Shown: positions 6,882 through 11,669 of the stretch, piece after piece
How positions within the stretch are numbered: the stretch's first letter is position 1
How the letters are laid out: each line of letters begins with the position of its first letter
From: Flavobacteriales bacterium
Lineage (GTDB): Bacteria > Bacteroidota > Bacteroidia > Flavobacteriales_F > PHOS-HE28
Length of the DNA: 11,669 nucleotides
Reading direction: 5' to 3'
Assembly (NCBI GenBank): GCA_025455765.1
Contig: JALOLX010000069.1
Location: 1 to 11,669 of the forward strand
Notes under the pieces: generated by a model
Told to the model about the DNA's origin: nothing
The model's input: the letters and a program-made list of their open reading frames with translations, nothing else
Database searches by the model: none
Made by a program: the position numbers and the translations under genes

Positions 6882-6989
6882 AATGAAATCCCTCAGGTCT
6901 CTGATGATCAGATACTTGAACGATCGGCCCAGCATACCCGATCATCGTGCTACACCCAGCACCTAAAGAGATAACCTATTGATATCCAA

Positions 6990-6997
6990 TACATTTG
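6990..6997 (+). promoter_or_regulatory. Orphan TAnnTTTG -7-like element
   Basis: TACATTTG matches the Bacteroidota -7 consensus exactly and lies between the two palindromes. No plus-strand gene follows before the convergent tonB. A good -33 element is not seen. It could be chance, or it could start a short RNA that would contain palindrome copy 2. Confidence 0.25.
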
Positions 6998-7028
6998 CCC
7001 GCCTTTTTTGCCCATGACACTTCCATGA

Positions 7029-7052
7029 CTATTTGCTTGTATAAGCAAATAG
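7029..7052. promoter_or_regulatory. 24-bp near-perfect palindrome, copy 2 (operator-like)
   Basis: The central 20 bases (7031-7050) differ from copy 1 at one position (GTAT for GTAC in the centre). The palindrome extends two bases further on each side (CT and AG). One base pair of the 24-bp palindrome is mismatched. Copies 1 and 2 start 169 bp apart, close to a whole number of helical turns. Confidence 0.5.
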
Positions 7053-7075
7053 AGAAGTCAACCCGTTAACCCCTG

Positions 7076-7113
7076 AAAACGCAGAAGGGGCCGACCTTCC
7101 GGCCAGCCCCTTC
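7076..7113 (-). terminator. Rho-independent terminator of tonB
   Basis: On the minus strand, 17 bases after the tonB stop, a 13-bp stem starts with GAAGGGGCTGGCC and closes on a GGAA tetraloop. Two of its pairs are G-U wobbles. TGCG and a short TTTT run follow. The structure fits an intrinsic terminator for transcripts coming from tonB. Confidence 0.75.
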
Positions 7114-7130
7114 GCACACTGTTCAACTGA

Positions 7131-7796
7131 TCACTTCAGCGTGAAGCGGATCGGCAGGTTGTACTGCACGGTCACGGCTTTACCACGCTGCTTACCGGCT
7201 TTCCAGGCGGGCATGTTCTTCACCACGCGTAAGGCCTCTTCGTCACAACCACCTCCAATACCGCGCAGCACCTTCGCATCACGGATCTTGCCGTCCTTGT
7301 CCACCACGAAGGTCACGTAGACCACACCGGAGATACCGGCGCTGTTGGCCATTTCGGGGTATTTGATGTTCTTGCCGAGGTACTTGAAGAGCTCCGCCTC
7401 CCCACCCGGGAAGCTCGGCATCTCTTCCACGATGGTGAAGATCTGCTCTTCCTCCACCTCTTCCTCCTGGCGCTCCACCTGTTGCACTTCGGTGTTGTCG
7501 TCCACTTCGTTATCGATCTGCTCCACCTCCACCACTTCCTCATCATCCTCTACGATCTCCAGCACGGTGGTAGGTGCAGGGGGCGGAGGGGGCGGAGGGG
7601 GCGGTGCAGCACTGGGCGGTATCACCTCTTCCTCCAGCAGGTCCAGTTCCAACTGGCCCAGGGTGTCCAACTTTTCGGTGAAGGCGGTCCACTCAAATGC
7701 CACCAGGGTCAGGGCCAGACCGGCCAGCAGACCGGTGAACATGAAGCTGGTCTTGCGGCCTTCCAGTTCAGCCTCGGGATTTTTGCGCGCTTCCAT
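7131..7796 (-). CDS. TonB family energy-transducing protein
   Basis: A 221-residue protein expected to transmit proton-motive force from the inner membrane to outer-membrane TonB-dependent transporters. Residues 1-16 are cytoplasmic and charged, and a single membrane anchor spans about 17-36. A periplasmic linker follows, with nine consecutive prolines (65-73) and then a strongly acidic stretch from 80 to 125. The C-terminal TonB domain starts at MPSFPGGEAELFKYL (126) and includes IKYP, GISGVVYVTFVVDKDGKI, GGGCDEEALRVV and MPAWKAGKQRGKAV, the pattern common in Bacteroidota. The linker is acidic rather than Pro/Lys-rich as in E. coli TonB. It is the last gene of the sprA-side minus-strand run, with its own candidate promoter. 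ExbB and ExbD are not in the window. Confidence 0.9.
   Translation of the reverse strand: MEARKNPEAELEGRKTSFMFTGLLAGLALTLVAFEWTAFTEKLDTLGQLELDLLEEEVIPPSAAPPPPPPPPPAPTTVLEIVEDDEEVVEVEQIDNEVDDNTEVQQVERQEEEVEEEQIFTIVEEMPSFPGGEAELFKYLGKNIKYPEMANSAGISGVVYVTFVVDKDGKIRDAKVLRGIGGGCDEEALRVVKNMPAWKAGKQRGKAVTVQYNLPIRFTLK
7579..7605 (-). repeat. 9-bp tandem repeat encoding the polyproline tract of TonB
   Basis: Three adjacent 9-bp units (plus strand GGGGGCGGA, the third ending in T) encode the nine-proline run. Repeat slippage in units of 9 bp would change linker length by three prolines without changing frame. Confidence 0.8.
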
Positions 7797-7840
7797 GGGT
7801 GTGTCGTTTCAAGGCGGTACACGTCTTCCGCCCGGAGGTT

Positions 7841-7848
7841 CAAAACTA
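7841..7848 (-). promoter_or_regulatory. Candidate -7 element for tonB
   Basis: The minus strand reads TAGTTTTG, a perfect TAnnTTTG match, and its first three bases include the stop codon of the upstream VanZ-like gene. Transcription from here would give tonB a leader of about 40 bases. No strong -33 TTG is visible. Confidence 0.4.
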
Positions 7849-8238
7849 AGCAACCTTCGTGGATCCGGCAGACCGTTCCTTGTTCCAACGGTGCCTGAGG
7901 TGGATCGCCCCGGCCAGCGCACCCACGGTATTGGCGATGGCATCGTTCACATCCCCATGCCGCCCCAAGGCCTGCAGCTGTTGCATCGCCTCGGTGGCCA
8001 GTCCATACCCCACTGAGAGCAGCACGGACCAGACCAGGAGCTGACCGGTGCGTGCTGTGCGCTTGAAGCCATGTCCCAGCAGTACGGTAAGCACCCCGAA
8101 CAACACGGCGTGCACCGGCTTGTCCAGACTGAAGAGGTCCGCCCAATCCCACTGAGGGAGCGTGCGGCCCGGCATCAGGCAGAGCACCAGGATCAGCAGG
8201 GCCCAGAGCAGGGCCGGCGCCCAAGCACGGAGCACCAT
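7846..8238 (-). CDS. VanZ-like family membrane protein
   Basis: A 130-residue protein with hydrophobic helices at about residues 5-22, 43-56 and 66-85 and a weaker one near 103-114. It has VanZ-family features: an N-terminal LPxW-like segment, DKPVHAVLFGVLTVLL, and GLATEAMQQLQALGRHGDVNDAIANTVGALAG, where the E...Q....R..D..D...N..G pattern is characteristic. The family includes VanZ of teicoplanin resistance, but most members, including this one, have no established function; resistance should not be inferred. Its ATG shares a base with the gcvH stop (TGATG), so translation is probably coupled. The same neighbour order next to sprA and gcvH occurs in other Bacteroidota as I recall. Confidence 0.8.
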   Translation of the reverse strand: MVLRAWAPALLWALLILVLCLMPGRTLPQWDWADLFSLDKPVHAVLFGVLTVLLGHGFKRTARTGQLLVWSVLLSVGYGLATEAMQQLQALGRHGDVNDAIANTVGALAGAIHLRHRWNKERSAGSTKVA

Positions 8239-8615
8239 CAGCCCACCACGGCGGTGTACTGCTCGGCGCTCAGCAGACCGTCGAGTTCGCTGCGGTCACT
8301 GATCTTGATGCGCACCATCCAGCCCGCACCATAAGGGTCGTTGTTCACCGAGGCAGGCTCGTCGGCCAGGGCATCGTTCACCGCCAGCACCGTACCGGTC
8401 ACCGGCATGAACAGGTCGCTCACGGTCTTCACCGCTTCCACCGTGCCGAACACGGCTTCGCGGGCCACCTCCTGCCCCACGGTATTGATGTCCACGAAGA
8501 CGATGTCCCCCAGCTCGCTTTGGGCGAACTCGGTGATGCCGATGACGGCTTCGTCACCTTCAATGCGGATCCATTCGTGGTCCTTCGTGTACTTCAGTTC
8601 TGCGGGGAAGTTCAT
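8238..8615 (-). CDS. gcvH: Glycine cleavage system H protein
   Basis: A 125-residue lipoyl carrier protein that shuttles the aminomethyl group between the P, T and L components of the glycine cleavage complex. The lipoylated lysine is K63 in VEAVKTVSD. The family signatures YTKDHEWI (residues 9-16), GITEFAQSELGDIVFVD (26-42) and the glycine-rich GAGWMVRIK segment are all present at normal spacing. No gcvP or gcvT is in the window. The gene lies 41 bp downstream of sprA and overlaps the VanZ-like gene by one base, so it may be expressed with sprA and may also be used as a lipoate carrier outside glycine breakdown. Confidence 0.95.
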   Translation of the reverse strand: MNFPAELKYTKDHEWIRIEGDEAVIGITEFAQSELGDIVFVDINTVGQEVAREAVFGTVEAVKTVSDLFMPVTGTVLAVNDALADEPASVNNDPYGAGWMVRIKISDRSELDGLLSAEQYTAVVG

Positions 8616-8637
8616 GGGATGGGGTGCTGTTGCGGGG

Positions 8638-8645
8638 CGAAATTA
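8638..8645 (-). promoter_or_regulatory. Weak candidate -7 element for gcvH
   Basis: The minus strand reads TAATTTCG, one mismatch from TAnnTTTG and similar to the deoC element. It lies in the 41-bp gap after sprA, 22 bases before the gcvH start. It could give gcvH and the VanZ-like gene transcription independent of sprA. Confidence 0.25.
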
Positions 8646-8656
8646 GACCACGGCGG

Positions 8657-11600
8657 TCACTGTGCGAGGGTGAAGCGCAGACTGATGCCGGCGTTGGTGT
8701 TGGCACTGGGGAAGCTGGTGGAGATCACCGGGGTGTTAACCACCCGCTCGTAGAACGCGCGGATGTTCAGGCGCTGATTAAGCACGTAGTCCGCGCTGGT
8801 CTTGATCGAGAGGATGTTCTGTCCGGCGGTCACCTGGTTCTGGCGCTCCTCCATCTTGCGGATCACCGTGGCATTGTCGCGCAAGCTCAGGTCCACTCGC
8901 AGGTTGAGGTCGCTCTTGGGGGTGTTGCCACCAATGGCGAAGGGGAACTTCACGTTCTTGAAGCGATAGCCGGTGCCCACGACGTACTCCTTCCCGCGCA
9001 CCTCGGTCACCTGATAGTTGGTGAGGCTCAGGCTGAGGTTGCGGTCGCGGTTGTACTCCACCTTCAGCAGCATGCTGTTCTTCAGCGTCGCATCGAAGCT
9101 GGCCAGCGGACGCATCACCTCCTGGATGGTGATCACCGAGATCTGGCGCTCGGGAATGAAGTTGCCCGCAGCGTCCACCTCATTACCACCGGGCACAAAG
9201 AGCAGGTTGGTCTGGTAGTTGGCGATGCTGAAGTTGCTTCGGTAGCTGTTCTTCAGGGTGAAGGTGCGGAAGTACTTCGCGAAGAGCGGGATCTTGGTGA
9301 GGCCGTCATAGGTGATGTCCCAGTTGGGCATCGGCAGCTGCTTGAACGGGTTGAGGTTCACCCGATCTGGAGACTTACCCGTGTAGGCCGCCAGGAAGGC
9401 GGGGATGACCACGTCCTGGTTGAGCGGGCCATAGCCGGTGTGGTAGCCGGTGGCGGGATCGAACTCGGAGTTGGCATTGCCTTCCGCCAGGCGTGCACTG
9501 ATCAATGGCCGATACTCCAGCACCCGCTCAAAGACGGCGTTCACGAAGTTCTCATCGTCGTTGCTGAAGGCGGTGGGCCAGGTGAGCATGCTTACGCTGA
9601 AATTGCCGAGGTCACGCGGGCTGTCGTTCACATATGTATTGAGACTGTCGTTCCAGCGGAAGAAGGAGCTGCGGTTCTCGGCGATGGTGCGGTTCGCACT
9701 CACTTCAATGCGCATGCCTTTGAACGGCTCCAGCGACACGCGTCCATTGATGGTCTCGTTGCGCGTGGTGGTGTAGGGGTTGAAGATGGACGGTGTGCGC
9801 ACCAGCCAATCGTTGCCGGCGGCGGTGGTGGCGAAGTCCCGTACCAGGTCGCCACTGAGGTCGTGGTTCTGTTGGCCAAGGATGAATCCGATGCCCGGCG
9901 CCTCGAAGTTGTCCATACCAAGCGCGTTGGTGCTGCGCGCATAGCCAGGGAGCAAGGTGCCCGATGTCTGGCTGTACGTGATCGTACCTGTACGCAGCGT
10001 CATCATCACCCGCGCCAGCCCTTCGAGCACGTTGATCTTCTTGGGCTCGTCGGTCTTCGTAGCGGTGGAGTCCTTGGCAGAGGTGCGGGTAGGCGCCTTG
10101 CCCTTGCCCGGCGCCTTGCCTTTGCCCTTGTCGTTGATCTTCTTGAGGTACTTCGACTTGTTGTACAGGTTCACGAAGTTGAACTGGCCGTTCACTGCGA
10201 TGTTCTGCGAATTCTGGATGGTATTGCCCAGCGTATCCTGCGTGAAGGGCGCACGGTCCCATTGGTAGCCCGCGGTGTACGTGGTATTGGCCGTGATCCA
10301 ATCGGTCAGGGGGAATTTGTCCAACGGCAGGGTGTAGTTCAACCCGATGGTATGGTCGTATCGGGTCACTTCACCGAAATCGCGCACACTGGTCAGCACA
10401 CTGTCCTTCCATAGTTCATATTCGTCCCTGAACTTGGGGTTCACACGCCCTGGCGTTTCTCCGATCACGGCCAGGTTGTTGGCGTTGTAATCCAGCTTCA
10501 GGCTCTTGGTCAGCTCGTACCGGAAGCCATATTGGCTCATCCAGTTGAAGTTCTTGTTGTAGGTGGCTTGTGGCGGCAGCGATTCGATGTCCGGGTTGGG
10601 ACGCACCAGCCGCTCCAGATACATGCGGTCAACAGACGTGCGGATGGAGACCTGCTTGAAGCCCATGTTGAAGTTGAGGTCCTTCACCAGCTTCAACCAC
10701 TTGCTCTTGCTGATGAAGCCGATGTCCTTGAACGGCTCAATGGTCTTGGGCTTCGCATTGAACTGGTAGGCAATGGCCCCGCGGTAGGTGCGGGTGTTCT
10801 CGAAGGCCGTGTTCACATCGAAGTACTCTTGATCGGAGTAGGCATAGGTGAACGTAAGGTTCTCCACATCAAAGAACTGCTCCTTGGCCCCTGCAGCGCG
10901 CTCCTTGCGCACGTTGGTGAGGTTGATGCTGCGTCGCCGCGTGTAGGTGCGGGTCTCCTTCAACCGTTCACGGCGCTCCTCGCGTGTCAGTGTCCTCGTG
11001 GCTTCTTTGAATTCAATATCCGGATTGAGCGGGTCGAACTGCGGGTTGATGATCTGCTCTGAGTAGCCCACATAGAGCGGAATGCGCACATTGCTCTCCG
11101 ACGGCAGGAACTTGCCCAGTTCCAGGTTCGCCGACACATCCAAGCCATAGCGCGTGTCGCGTTGGCGCTCGCTTACCCGCTTGTCGATGCTACCCCAGAA
11201 CGGCGTGCTGTAGTTACCAGCGATGCTTACGTTGCCCAGGTCGGCAAGCTGAGCGTTCACCCGCGCCAGAGCCGCCCAGCCACCGCGCTGATCGAAGTCG
11301 GTCAGGCGCAATTCGTTCACCCAAACTTCCACACACTGCGGCAGGCCATCGTCCGCGCGCCATGGATTGGCTTCTTCCCCATCCCGCTTGGGATTGCGGA
11401 TGCCGATCATCACCGTGCTCATCTGGCTGAGGTTCGGATTGCCTTTGACGAACACCCGACGATCGCCGTCCGTGCTCGCATAGCGTGTGTTGCGCGGGAA
11501 CCCGGCCTGATCTCGTTCGATCTTGACGTCGTTGAGCTTGGCGAACTCGATGATCATGTTATTGTCCTCCGGCCACACGTTGAACGCATCGCGGTTGAAG

Positions 11601-11669
11601 AACTCCGAGGGTTGTACAGGGATCTCATACTCGTAATAGTTCTCCTCGTAATCGTTGCCCAAACGAACG
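8657..11669 (-). CDS. sprA: SprA, outer-membrane translocon of the type IX secretion system (C-terminal part)
   Basis: The 1,004 residues visible are the C-terminal part of a protein normally around 2,400 residues long; the rest lies beyond the right edge. SprA forms the very large beta-barrel channel through which T9SS cargo crosses the outer membrane, and it is needed for gliding motility in gliding species. The frame enters with VRLGNDYEENYYEYEIPV, typical of SprA, followed by a SprA_N-type repeat domain with VEVWVNELRLTDFDQRGGWAALARVNAQLADLGNVSIAG. The remainder is alternating amphipathic strands rich in N, T, Y and R, as expected for a barrel, ending in GISLRFTLAQ. A Lys/Gly/Pro-rich insert lies at 10069-10149. 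An apparent TTG start at 11662 is not the real start, since homology continues to the edge. Confidence 0.95.
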   Translation of the reverse strand, partial: VRLGNDYEENYYEYEIPVQPSEFFNRDAFNVWPEDNNMIIEFAKLNDVKIERDQAGFPRNTRYASTDGDRRVFVKGNPNLSQMSTVMIGIRNPKRDGEEANPWRADDGLPQCVEVWVNELRLTDFDQRGGWAALARVNAQLADLGNVSIAGNYSTPFWGSIDKRVSERQRDTRYGLDVSANLELGKFLPSESNVRIPLYVGYSEQIINPQFDPLNPDIEFKEATRTLTREERRERLKETRTYTRRRSINLTNVRKERAAGAKEQFFDVENLTFTYAYSDQEYFDVNTAFENTRTYRGAIAYQFNAKPKTIEPFKDIGFISKSKWLKLVKDLNFNMGFKQVSIRTSVDRMYLERLVRPNPDIESLPPQATYNKNFNWMSQYGFRYELTKSLKLDYNANNLAVIGETPGRVNPKFRDEYELWKDSVLTSVRDFGEVTRYDHTIGLNYTLPLDKFPLTDWITANTTYTAGYQWDRAPFTQDTLGNTIQNSQNIAVNGQFNFVNLYNKSKYLKKINDKGKGKAPGKGKAPTRTSAKDSTATKTDEPKKINVLEGLARVMMTLRTGTITYSQTSGTLLPGYARSTNALGMDNFEAPGIGFILGQQNHDLSGDLVRDFATTAAGNDWLVRTPSIFNPYTTTRNETINGRVSLEPFKGMRIEVSANRTIAENRSSFFRWNDSLNTYVNDSPRDLGNFSVSMLTWPTAFSNDDENFVNAVFERVLEYRPLISARLAEGNANSEFDPATGYHTGYGPLNQDVVIPAFLAAYTGKSPDRVNLNPFKQLPMPNWDITYDGLTKIPLFAKYFRTFTLKNSYRSNFSIANYQTNLLFVPGGNEVDAAGNFIPERQISVITIQEVMRPLASFDATLKNSMLLKVEYNRDRNLSLSLTNYQVTEVRGKEYVVGTGYRFKNVKFPFAIGGNTPKSDLNLRVDLSLRDNATVIRKMEERQNQVTAGQNILSIKTSADYVLNQRLNIRAFYERVVNTPVISTSFPSANTNAGISLRFTLAQ

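Larger units (their letters stand above)
6829..7130. other. Convergent intergenic region with palindromes and no recognisable gene
   Basis: This 302-bp gap separates the 3' ends of cysN and tonB. It is visibly richer in A and T than the flanking genes. It contains two copies of a 20-bp palindrome, a TACATTTG promoter-like element, a copy of the 10-mer GATGATCAGA also found at the cysN start, and the tonB terminator. I see no open frame with protein-like features and no tRNA. There is no clear terminator directly after cysN. Confidence 0.7.

Noticed and set aside
7345..8016. A Ser-rich plus-strand open frame of 223 codons
   Set aside because: Its serine runs and polyglycine are the reverse translation of the TonB Glu-rich and Pro-rich linker.
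8624..10414. A 596-codon plus-strand open frame opposite sprA
   Set aside because: Its composition (runs of V, H, L, Q, A and G) is typical of antisense frames over high-GC genes, it has no recognisable domain, and sprA on the other strand is certain.

Overview
The window (about 60% GC) comes from a member of the Bacteroidota. The evidence is the C-terminal 1,004 residues of SprA, the outer-membrane channel of the type IX secretion system, a TonB with the Bacteroidota-style C-terminal domain, a Bacteroidota-type CysD sequence, and several TAnnTTTG-like -7 promoter elements. A high-GC Flavobacteriales lineage of the kind found in environmental and sludge metagenomes is my best guess, but that is inference.

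Layout. Bases 1-123 hold the 3' end of a probable flavin reductase gene. Bases 162-242 hold a tiny remnant of a short-chain dehydrogenase in which the first and last conserved motifs are joined. Two plus-strand membrane-protein genes follow: a DUF6544-family protein (253-1350) and an MscS-type mechanosensitive channel (1400-2251). Deoxyribose-phosphate aldolase DeoC (2300-3226, minus) is divergent from a compact toxin-antitoxin pair (DUF433 antitoxin and DUF5615 PIN-like toxin, 3277-3872, plus). The sulfate-activation genes cysC, cysD and cysN run on the plus strand from 3910 to 6828. CysD/CysN would make APS from sulfate and ATP, and CysC would phosphorylate APS to PAPS. cysD carries a frameshift consistent with loss of 8 bases. 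The cysC-cysD gap holds an inverted array of NNCGCAGAG units, and the cysD-cysN junction holds a perfect 16-bp tandem duplication.

A 302-bp gap between convergent genes (6829-7130) carries two nearly identical 20-bp palindromes, a promoter-like element with no gene behind it, and a strong terminator belonging to tonB. The remaining genes are on the minus strand, in transcription order sprA (5' end outside the window), gcvH, vanZ-like and tonB. gcvH and the vanZ-like gene overlap by one base. tonB has its own candidate promoter inside the end of the vanZ-like gene.

The most unusual signals are the SDR scar, the broken cysD with repeat structures on both sides of it, and the paired palindromes in a gap with no gene start. 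I found no RNA gene, CRISPR array, insertion sequence or wholly novel multi-gene system.
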